A DNA stretch of 64,000 bases from the NCBI RefSeq assembly GCF_003050615.1, contig NZ_NWBU01000009.1:62001-126000 (forward strand). The letters run 5' to 3'. This stretch comes from Sphingomonas oleivorans. Lineage in GTDB: Bacteria > Pseudomonadota > Alphaproteobacteria > Sphingomonadales > Sphingomonadaceae. Shown here piece by piece: positions 27,107-33,974 of this stretch (positions are counted from its first letter, which is position 1; every line of letters begins with the position of its first letter). The notes beneath the pieces were generated by a model. That model had not been told where the DNA came from. It searched no databases and worked only from the letters and a program-made list of their open reading frames with translations. The translations under genes were made by a program, and so were the position numbers.

Positions 27107-28003
27107 ATGGCCTTCCGCCTTCCGTTCCTGTCCGCGGAAGGTCGTCCGGGCCGGCCGTCCGATGTGCGGGGGGCGGAGCCGGAAGGCGGACGGCAGGCCA
27201 TTGCCCTTGCGCTGGGTGGCGGCGCGGCGCTTGGCTGGGCACATATCGGCGTGCTGCGCGCGCTCATCGAGGCGAAGGTCGAGGTAAGGGCGGTCGCCGG
27301 CACCTCGATCGGTGCGCTGGCCGGCGTCTGCTTCGCCGCCGATCGGCTGGACGTGCTGGAGGAGATAGCCCGCACCGCCACGTTACGCACGATCCTGCGC
27401 TATCTCGATCCGCATATGGGCCGTGGCGCGGTGCTTGGCGGGCGGACGATCGCGCGCGAGCTGGAGCGGCATCTCGGCGCCTTCCGCTTCGAGCATCTGC
27501 CCATTCCCGTTGCGGTGGTCGCTACCGATCTCGCGACCGGCGAGGCGGTGGTGATCGATCATGGGCCCGTGGCGGAGGCGGTGCGCGCGTCGATGGCGCT
27601 GCCCGGCATCTTCTACCCAGTGTTTCGCGAGGGGCGCATCCTGATCGATGGCGGGGCGGTGATGCCCGTGCCCGTGGAGGCCGCCCGCCGCCTCGCCTCC
27701 ACTCTCCCCGTGGTCGCGATCAATCTTCAGGGCGATTATCTGCGCCGTTCGGAGGCGGTGGGGCTGAGCGGTACCACACCGCTGCTCAGCTCGTTCGGCG
27801 TACTCCGTTCGGCGATCGGCCTCACCATGGCGCATCTCGCGCGCCAGTCGCTCAGGCTGTGCCCACCCGATCTCGAGCTGTCGCTTCCCGTCGGCCATAT
27901 CGACATCGGGAACTTTACCCGCGCCGACGAATTGATCGCGATCGGCCGTGATGCGGCCGAGGCGGCATTGCCTCAAATCCGGGCGTTGATGACTGCCCGA
28001 TAA
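27107..28003 (+). CDS. Patatin-like phospholipase (RssA-type)
   Basis: 298 residues. Oxyanion-hole motif LALGGGAALGWAHIG, nucleophile elbow GTSIGALAG, and catalytic Asp in LIDGGAV form the Ser-Asp dyad of patatin lipases. No signal peptide, so a cytoplasmic or membrane-associated lipid acyl hydrolase is expected. Immediately follows tldD. Confidence 0.9.
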   Translation: MAFRLPFLSAEGRPGRPSDVRGAEPEGGRQAIALALGGGAALGWAHIGVLRALIEAKVEVRAVAGTSIGALAGVCFAADRLDVLEEIARTATLRTILRYLDPHMGRGAVLGGRTIARELERHLGAFRFEHLPIPVAVVATDLATGEAVVIDHGPVAEAVRASMALPGIFYPVFREGRILIDGGAVMPVPVEAARRLASTLPVVAINLQGDYLRRSEAVGLSGTTPLLSSFGVLRSAIGLTMAHLARQSLRLCPPDLELSLPVGHIDIGNFTRADELIAIGRDAAEAALPQIRALMTAR

Positions 28004-28052
28004 CTAGGCAGATTGCGGATATTGCCTAAAGCATAGGCGTCTATACGCCTAT
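28004..28052. promoter_or_regulatory. Paired inverted repeats upstream of the glnK promoter
   Basis: Two dyads: taggca...tgccta (28005-28010 with 28023-28028) and ataggcg-tctata-cgcctat (28033-28039 with 28046-28052). Both carry AGGC/GCCT half-sites. They lie about 80-125 bases before the predicted glnK transcript start, where an activator of a sigma-54 promoter would bind. They do not match the NtrC consensus, and the second could instead be a weak terminator of the patatin gene. Confidence 0.4.
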
Positions 28053-28103
28053 TTCTCTATGAAAGGCGAGAATTTCGCCCCGGGATTCCCTGCCTTGTCG
28101 TTC

Positions 28104-28119
28104 TGGCACGCCCCTTGCA
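28104..28119 (+). promoter_or_regulatory. Sigma-54 promoter of glnK-amtB
   Basis: TGGCAC (28104-28109), five bases, TTGCA (28115-28119). This is the full -24/-12 consensus with GG and GC in the required spacing, 33 bases before the glnK ATG. Sigma-54 control by NtrC is the rule for glnK-amtB in proteobacteria. Confidence 0.9.
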
Positions 28120-28151
28120 CGGTGCAAATGGGGGTAGAGCAGGGAGGCGAC

Positions 28152-28490
28152 ATGAAACTCGTCATTGCCATCATCAAGCCGTTCAAGCTGGACGAGGTGC
28201 GCGATGCCCTGTCCGGTCTTGGCGTGCAGGGCATGACCGTCACGGAGGTCAAGGGTTTCGGGCGGCAGAAGGGGCAGACCGAAATCTATCGCGGTGCCGA
28301 ATACAGCACGAACATGGTGCCCAAGATCAAGGTCGAGGTCGCGACCTCCTCGGATCTGGCGCCGCGCGTGGTGGAGGCGATCCAGCAGTCGGCGAATACG
28401 GGGGCGATCGGCGACGGCAAGATCTTCGTGTTGGATCTGTCTCAGGTCGTCCGTATCCGTACCGGCGAAACCGACGATATGGCTCTCTGA
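28152..28490 (+). CDS. glnK: Nitrogen regulatory protein P-II (GlnK)
   Basis: 112 residues, the usual length. The trimeric signal protein senses 2-oxoglutarate, ATP/ADP and glutamine, and plugs AmtB when nitrogen is plentiful. The T-loop uridylylation site is Tyr51 in the YRGAEYSTN segment; the C-terminal ATP-binding strand is GKIFVLDLSQVVRIRTGE. ATG at 28152 has GGGAGG upstream. It is followed by amtB after 17 bases under the same sigma-54 promoter. Confidence 0.95.
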   Translation: MKLVIAIIKPFKLDEVRDALSGLGVQGMTVTEVKGFGRQKGQTEIYRGAEYSTNMVPKIKVEVATSSDLAPRVVEAIQQSANTGAIGDGKIFVLDLSQVVRIRTGETDDMAL

Positions 28491-28507
28491 CAAGCAAGGG
28501 GGGAAAC

Positions 28508-29917
28508 ATGAAGCTTTCTACCAAGATTGCGGCGGGGCTGGGGGCTGCGGGCGTCGCTGCCTTCGCCGCCATGCCCGCCTGGGCGCAGGAGGCTGCCGCC
28601 GCCGCGCCCGCCGCGCCGCCCGCGCCCGAAAAGGGCGATACTACCTGGATGCTCATCTCCTCGGCGCTGGTGCTGATGATGTCGGTGCCGGGCCTCGCGC
28701 TCTTCTATGGCGGCCTCGTCCGCACCAAGAATATGCTGTCCATTCTGATGCAGGTGCTGACGATCGTCGCGGTCGCCTCGCTGATCTGGGTGACCTATGG
28801 CTACAGCCTCGCCTTCACCGGCGGCTCGCCTTATATTGGCGGCCTTTCCAAGGCCTTCCTCAAGGGTGTCGACGCCACGACGCTCGCCGCGACCTTCTCG
28901 AACGGCGTCTACATCCCTGAATATGCCTATATCGTCTTCCAGATGACCTTCGCCTGCATCACGCCGGCGCTGATCGTCGGCGCCTTCGCCGAGCGCGTGA
29001 AATTCTCCGCGCTGATCATCTTCGTCGTGCTGTGGCTGACGGTGGTCTATTTCCCGATGGCGCACATGGTCTGGTATTGGGCGGGCCCGGACTTCCTGCC
29101 GAACCAGCCCGGCGACTTTGGCCTGCTCTATGGCTGGGGGGCGCTCGATTTCGCGGGCGGCACCGTGGTCCACATCAATGCGGGCATCGCTGGCCTCGTC
29201 GGCTGCCTCATGATCGGCAAGCGCATCGGCTACAAGCAGGAGCCCATGCCGCCGCACTCGCTGACCATGACGATGATCGGCGCCTCGCTGCTGTGGGTGG
29301 GCTGGTTCGGCTTCAACGCCGGCTCCAACCTCGAATCGAACGGCGTGACCGCGGTCGCCTTCATCAACACCTATGTTGCGACCGCCGCCGCTGCCGTGGC
29401 CTGGGCGGTGATCGAACAGATCATCCACAAGAAGCCGTCTCTGCTGGGTGCCGCCACCGGCGCCGTCGCGGGCCTCGTGGCGATCACCCCGGCTGCCGGC
29501 TTCGCCGCGCCGATGACCTCGATCCTGCTCGGCTTCGCCGCCGCGATCATCTGCTTCTTCTTCGTCACCACGGTGAAGAACAAGCTCGGTTATGACGACT
29601 CGCTCGACGTGTTCGGCGTCCACTGCGTCGGCGGCATCGTCGGCGCGATCGCCACGGGCATTGTCGCGGATCCGGCGCTCGGCGGTCAGGGCTGGTTCGA
29701 CTATACCGTCATGCCCGCCGTTCCCGGCACCTATGACATGGCTGGCCAGGTCGTCACCCAGATCAAGGCGGTGCTGCTGACGCTCGTCTGGTCGGGCGTG
29801 GTCTCCGCGATCCTCTACTTCATCGTGGACAAGACCATCGGCCTGCGTCCCTCGGCTGAAGTGGAGACCGAAGGCCTCGACCTCTCCGAGCATGGCGAAC
29901 GGGCCTATAACTACTGA
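28508..29917 (+). CDS. amtB: Ammonium transporter AmtB
   Basis: 469 residues. A signal peptide (MKLSTKIAAGLG ... AWAQE) precedes an Ala/Pro-rich linker and eleven transmembrane segments. The twin pore histidines are in FPMAHMVWYWAG and DVFGVHCVGGIVG; the family signature DFAGGTVVHINAGIAGLVG is intact. It conducts ammonium into the cell and is closed by GlnK. A GGGGGG-rich ribosome site precedes the ATG. Confidence 0.95.
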   Translation: MKLSTKIAAGLGAAGVAAFAAMPAWAQEAAAAAPAAPPAPEKGDTTWMLISSALVLMMSVPGLALFYGGLVRTKNMLSILMQVLTIVAVASLIWVTYGYSLAFTGGSPYIGGLSKAFLKGVDATTLAATFSNGVYIPEYAYIVFQMTFACITPALIVGAFAERVKFSALIIFVVLWLTVVYFPMAHMVWYWAGPDFLPNQPGDFGLLYGWGALDFAGGTVVHINAGIAGLVGCLMIGKRIGYKQEPMPPHSLTMTMIGASLLWVGWFGFNAGSNLESNGVTAVAFINTYVATAAAAVAWAVIEQIIHKKPSLLGAATGAVAGLVAITPAAGFAAPMTSILLGFAAAIICFFFVTTVKNKLGYDDSLDVFGVHCVGGIVGAIATGIVADPALGGQGWFDYTVMPAVPGTYDMAGQVVTQIKAVLLTLVWSGVVSAILYFIVDKTIGLRPSAEVETEGLDLSEHGERAYNY

Positions 29918-29929
29918 TTTCAGGGTTCG

Positions 29930-29955
29930 GGAGGCGGCCGGCAGAAGCCGCCTCC
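29930..29955 (+). terminator. First hairpin after amtB
   Basis: 9-bp stem ggaggcggc / gccgcctcc with an eight-base loop, 12 bases after the stop. No T-run; probably a stabilising or auxiliary hairpin before the main terminator. Confidence 0.45.
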
Positions 29956-29982
29956 CCCACGGGGTTCCTCCTGCGAACGACT

Positions 29983-30013
29983 GGCCGGCGAGGCAACTCG
30001 CCGGCCTTTTTTT
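29983..30013 (+). terminator. Intrinsic terminator of glnK-amtB
   Basis: Perfect 10-bp stem (29983-29992 with 29997-30006), tetraloop gcaa, followed by seven T residues. Confidence 0.95.
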
Positions 30014-30244
30014 GATTCATGATGTCGTGCCACAGCAAATTGCGGCCGCGGAGGGCATCCGATGCGCTCGACCGACTTCCGACCGGAGTGAATCATCGCG
30101 CAGAGGCTGAGCCTGTCGTCGGAGCCCGCGTTAAGTTTTGGCGAGACATGAGTCTCGGCACCCTTCGACAGCTCGGGGTGAGCGCTGTCAGGTGGAAAAT
30201 GACCTACCCTGCAGCATCCTGGCCGTCTTGGCGGCCCTTCCCGA
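30014..30244. other. Gene-free stretch after the amtB terminator
   Basis: No gene is supported. A small dyad cgagac-atga-gtctcg lies near 30142-30157. A 'cacccttcgacagctcggggtgagcgctgtcagg' type intergenic repeat relic lies near 30159-30192, related in style to the 'accctgagc' relic near 6557. Nothing else stands out. Confidence 0.4.
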
Positions 30245-31051
30245 TCATTTTGCCGCGGGCTTGGCCTTGGGCCTGACGGGCCGGGCTTCAAGCGCCTGCG
30301 ACGGCGTTTCGGCGATCGGCCGGACGGCCGCGCCGATCAGCAGCAGTGCGGGATCCTCCTCGGCCAGCGCGCGGACGCTGAGCGGCAGGAGGTCGAGCCG
30401 GGTCGAGAGCAGCCTTTCCTGCGGCAGGCTGACATTGACCGCGATCAGCACGGGCGTGTCCGCTGCTATGCCATGCGCCAGAAGCTTGCGTGCTATTTCA
30501 GGGGCGGCGGCGCGGCCCATATAGATTGCGAGCGTGGCGGAAGGATCGGCGAGCGCCGCCCAGTCCAGATCCAGCGCCTCGCCGGCCCGGGCATGGGCGG
30601 TCACGAACTGGAGCCGGCGTGCGAGGCCGCGCAGCGTGAGCGAGACGCCGGCATTGGCGGCGGCGGCGCTGGCGGCGGTGATCCCCGGGCAGATCTGCAC
30701 CGGAACGCCATGGGCCCGCAGATGCTCTATTTCCTCGGTCGAACGGCCGAAGACGGACGGATCGCCGCCCTTCAAGCGTACAACGCGGCGTCCGGCCTGG
30801 GCAGCCGCCAGCATCAGATCGTTGATCGAGCCCTGATCCTTCGAATGGCGCCCGGATCGCTTGCCCACGCCGATTCGCTCGGCCTTTGGCGGCACCAGAT
30901 CGAGCACCGCCGGGCCCACCAGCGCATCGTAAAAGACGATGTCCGCCGCGCGGATCAGCCGCTCGGCCTTGCGGGTCAGCAGATCGGGATCGCCGGGGCC
31001 GGCACCCACCAGCCACACCTCGCCGGGGCGGATCGGATCATTCTGCGGCAT
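30245..31051 (-). CDS. cobA: Uroporphyrinogen-III C-methyltransferase (siroheme synthesis)
   Basis: 268 residues. Two SAM-dependent methylations of uroporphyrinogen III give precorrin-2, needed for the siroheme of NirB. Motifs: VWLVGAGPGDPDLLT, VFYDALVG, VVRLKGGDPSVFGR and PGITAASAAAANAG. Only the methyltransferase domain is present; the CysG dehydrogenase/ferrochelatase half is absent and must be elsewhere. The start at 31051 overlaps nasA by 14 bases, making it last in nirB-nirD-nasA-cobA. Confidence 0.95.
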   Translation of the reverse strand: MPQNDPIRPGEVWLVGAGPGDPDLLTRKAERLIRAADIVFYDALVGPAVLDLVPPKAERIGVGKRSGRHSKDQGSINDLMLAAAQAGRRVVRLKGGDPSVFGRSTEEIEHLRAHGVPVQICPGITAASAAAANAGVSLTLRGLARRLQFVTAHARAGEALDLDWAALADPSATLAIYMGRAAAPEIARKLLAHGIAADTPVLIAVNVSLPQERLLSTRLDLLPLSVRALAEEDPALLLIGAAVRPIAETPSQALEARPVRPKAKPAAK

Positions 31052-33623
31052 CGAGCATCTCCGTTTCGGCGATGAGCTTCGCAAGGGCGGGACGGCAGGA
31101 ACCGCAATTGGTTCCCGCGCCGAGCGCCTTGCCGATCGCGGCGACGTCGCTCAGCCCCTGTTCGGCGATGGCGGCGACGATGGTGCGGACGCCGACATCG
31201 AAGCAGAGACAGACGATCGCGCCGCGATCGACCGCAGCGCCTGGCGCCCGGCCGGCCAGGACATTGGGAACGACATCCGCTTGCGCAAGCTGGGCGATCA
31301 GCCAGTCGCGCTGCGGCAAGATGCCGGTGCGGGTGACGAGCAGCGCCGCGGCGAGGCGGCCGTCCGCGATCACGCCGATGCGGCGCGTGCCTTGCGCGCG
31401 ATCCTCGGCCTGGATCCGGTCTCCGGCGGGCAGGCAGGCTTCCAGCGCGGCGGGATCGCCATTGCCGGCGAGTTCGTAGAGCGTGCCGGCGGGGACGGTG
31501 ATGCGCGTGGCCCATAGGCAATCGGGCGGCAGGGCAATGTCGTCGCGGCAGAGAAGGAAGCCGCGCCAGTCGGTCGCGACCTTCTCGACCGTGGCAGCGG
31601 TCAGCTTGAAGCCGGGCTGGCCCGAGACGGGATCGACCGCATCGTCGGTAAGGAGCCCCGTGCGACCGCCGCTGCTCATCCGGTCGGTCCAGTGCATCGG
31701 CACGAAATATTCGTGCCTGCGCTGCGCGTCGGTGACGGCGACGCGGAAGAGGCTCGTCCCCTGCGGCGTCGTGACGCGGGCGAGGTCGCCCTCGCGGAGG
31801 CCGTTGGCGAGCGCATCCTCGGGGTGGATTTCGAGCAGGGGTTCGCGGCGGTGCTGGGAGAGGCGCGGCGAAAGGCCGGTGCGGGTCATGGTGTGCCACT
31901 GGTCGCGATAGCGGCCGGTGTTGAGTATCCCATTATGGCGATCGAGGGGGCTTTGGACGATTTCCAGCAGGCGGGCGCGGCCATCCGCTGTAGGAAAGCG
32001 GCCGTCGGCGAAGAGGCGCGCGCCGCCCCAGCGGACGGGTTCGAGCGCGTCATAGTCGGCGTCGGAAAGATCGGCCCAATCGGACAGGTCGAGCTTGCGC
32101 TGGCCGCCATTTTCGAAAGCTGTAAGTGCCGCATGCTCGCGGAAGATGGCGGCGGGCGTTTCCCAGGCGAAGGCGGCGCCATGGCCCATGCGGCGCGCGA
32201 CCTCAGCCACGATCCACCAGTCCGGCCGCGCCTCGCCGGGGAGCGGGAAGAAGGGGCGCTGGCGGCTGATGCGGCGCTCGCTGTTCGTGACGGTGCCGTT
32301 CTTTTCGCTCCAGGCAGCGGCGGGCAGGCGGATATGGGCGAAGCGCGTGGTGTCGGTATCGGCGATCACGTCCGACACGACGACGAAGGGGCATTTGGCG
32401 AGCGCCGCGCGGACGCGGCCGGCATCGGGCATGCTGACGGCGGGATTGGTGCCCGCGATCCAGATCGCCTTGATCCGCCCTTCGGCAACGGCCCGGAACA
32501 TGTCGACCGCCTTCAGCCCGGGACGATCGGCGACGCGATCCGATCCCCAGAAGCGGGCGACCCGATCGACGTTCGGGGCGGAAAAATCCATATGCGCGGC
32601 GAGCGTGTTGGCGAGCCCGCCCACCTCGCGCCCGCCCATCGCATTAGGCTGGCCGGTGAGCGAGAAGGGCGCGGCGCCGGGCTTGCCGATCCGCCCCGTG
32701 GCGAGATGGCAGTTGATGATCGCATTGGCCTTGTCCGTGCCCTGCACGGACTGGTTCACGCCCATGCTGAACAGGGTGACGGTGCGCGGCGTGGCGGCAA
32801 AGAGCGTGTAGAAGGCGCTGAGATCGGCTTGCGTCACGTCGCAGAGCCGCGCGGTCGCGGCGGGGTCGTCCGACAGCCGATCCCAGAAGCCGGTGGGCAC
32901 CGCGACATGATCGGAGAGAAAGGTCTGGTCGAGCGCATCGATGGCGTGAAGATGCGCCAGCAGCCCGGTGAACAGCGCGACATCGCTTCCCGGGCGGAGC
33001 GGCAGATGCAGATCCGCGCCCTCGGCCGTCTCGGTGCGGCGGGGGTCGATGACAACGAGCTTGGTGCCACGCGCGGCGCGCGCTGCCTCGATCCGCTGCC
33101 AGACGATCGGATGGCACCATGCGGTGTTCGAGCCGACGAGCACGATCAGATCGGCCTCGTCCAGATCATCATAGCTGGCGGGCACCGCATCCTCGCCAAA
33201 GGCGCGGATATGGGCGGCAACCGCGCTCGCCATGCACAGGCGCGAATTCGTGTCGATATTGGCCGCGCCGATATAGCCCTTCATCAGCTTGTTGAAGGCG
33301 TAATAATCTTCGGTGAGGAGCTGGCCCGAGCCGTAGAAAGCGACGCTTTCCGGCCCATGTTCGGCGATCGTTTCGGCGAAGCGCCGCGCCACCAGATCGA
33401 GCGCCTCGTCCCAACCGGCCCGCCTGTCCCCGATCATCGGATGGAGCAGGCGGCCCGTGAGCCGGACGGTTTCGCCCAGATTCGTGCCCTTGGAGCAGAG
33501 CCGGCCGCCATTCGCGGGATGGGCGGCATCCCCCTTTATGGTGACCTCGCGCTCGCCTGTGACGGTGGCGGCGACGCCGCAGCCTACGCCACAATAGGGG
33601 CAGGTGGTGCGGATCGCGGCCAT
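31038..33623 (-). CDS. nasA: Assimilatory nitrate reductase catalytic subunit
   Basis: 861 residues. It reduces nitrate to nitrite in the cytoplasm. The N-terminal [4Fe-4S] motif CPYCGVGCGV with a distal Cys in GGRLCSKGTNL is followed by the bis-MGD molybdopterin domain (NTNSRLCMASA, GSNTAWCHPIVWQRIE, GVNQSVQGTDKANAI) and the cofactor-binding cap. A C-terminal BFD-like [2Fe-2S] domain, VCLCFDVG ... GTNCGSCRPAL, probably receives electrons. ATG at 33623 removes a non-homologous extension. No separate NasB-type reductase gene is adjacent. Confidence 0.95.
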   Translation of the reverse strand: MAAIRTTCPYCGVGCGVAATVTGEREVTIKGDAAHPANGGRLCSKGTNLGETVRLTGRLLHPMIGDRRAGWDEALDLVARRFAETIAEHGPESVAFYGSGQLLTEDYYAFNKLMKGYIGAANIDTNSRLCMASAVAAHIRAFGEDAVPASYDDLDEADLIVLVGSNTAWCHPIVWQRIEAARAARGTKLVVIDPRRTETAEGADLHLPLRPGSDVALFTGLLAHLHAIDALDQTFLSDHVAVPTGFWDRLSDDPAATARLCDVTQADLSAFYTLFAATPRTVTLFSMGVNQSVQGTDKANAIINCHLATGRIGKPGAAPFSLTGQPNAMGGREVGGLANTLAAHMDFSAPNVDRVARFWGSDRVADRPGLKAVDMFRAVAEGRIKAIWIAGTNPAVSMPDAGRVRAALAKCPFVVVSDVIADTDTTRFAHIRLPAAAWSEKNGTVTNSERRISRQRPFFPLPGEARPDWWIVAEVARRMGHGAAFAWETPAAIFREHAALTAFENGGQRKLDLSDWADLSDADYDALEPVRWGGARLFADGRFPTADGRARLLEIVQSPLDRHNGILNTGRYRDQWHTMTRTGLSPRLSQHRREPLLEIHPEDALANGLREGDLARVTTPQGTSLFRVAVTDAQRRHEYFVPMHWTDRMSSGGRTGLLTDDAVDPVSGQPGFKLTAATVEKVATDWRGFLLCRDDIALPPDCLWATRITVPAGTLYELAGNGDPAALEACLPAGDRIQAEDRAQGTRRIGVIADGRLAAALLVTRTGILPQRDWLIAQLAQADVVPNVLAGRAPGAAVDRGAIVCLCFDVGVRTIVAAIAEQGLSDVAAIGKALGAGTNCGSCRPALAKLIAETEMLDAAE

Positions 33624-33627
33624 CGCC

Positions 33628-33963
33628 TCAGGCCGCCGTCGCCAGCCCGGCATTGACGCCGATCAGGATGCGATCGGCCTCCAGCCGGAGAGGGATGGTG
33701 GGCGTGCAGCCCTTATCCTCGTCCTGCGCCTCGCCCGTTGCCAGCGCGATCTTCCAATTATGGAGCGGGCAGGAAACGGCATGGCCATGGACGATGCCCT
33801 GGCTCAGCGGGCCATGCTTGTGCGGGCAGCGATCGACCAGCGCGAAGATCCGGTCGTCGAGCGTGCGGAAGATGGCGATGGGGTCGTGCCCGCCCAGCGC
33901 CACGGTGCGCGCGCCCTGGCGGGGGATGTCGGCGATGGCGCCCACGTCGATCCACTGGGTCAT
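33628..33963 (-). CDS. nirD: Nitrite reductase small subunit NirD (Rieske-like)
   Basis: 111 residues. A Rieske-type fold with CPHKHGPLSQG and CPLHNWKI. NirD partners NirB in NADH-dependent reduction of nitrite to ammonium. The ATG at 33963 is preferred because AAGGA lies seven bases before it; an ATG at 33978, overlapping the nirB stop, is possible. Confidence 0.92.
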   Translation of the reverse strand: MTQWIDVGAIADIPRQGARTVALGGHDPIAIFRTLDDRIFALVDRCPHKHGPLSQGIVHGHAVSCPLHNWKIALATGEAQDEDKGCTPTIPLRLEADRILIGVNAGLATAA

Positions 33964-33974
33964 GATCGGATCCT

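Noticed and set aside
30019-30276. Short open frames in the gap after amtB
   Set aside because: No ribosome site, no family features, overlap with repeat relics and the cobA end.
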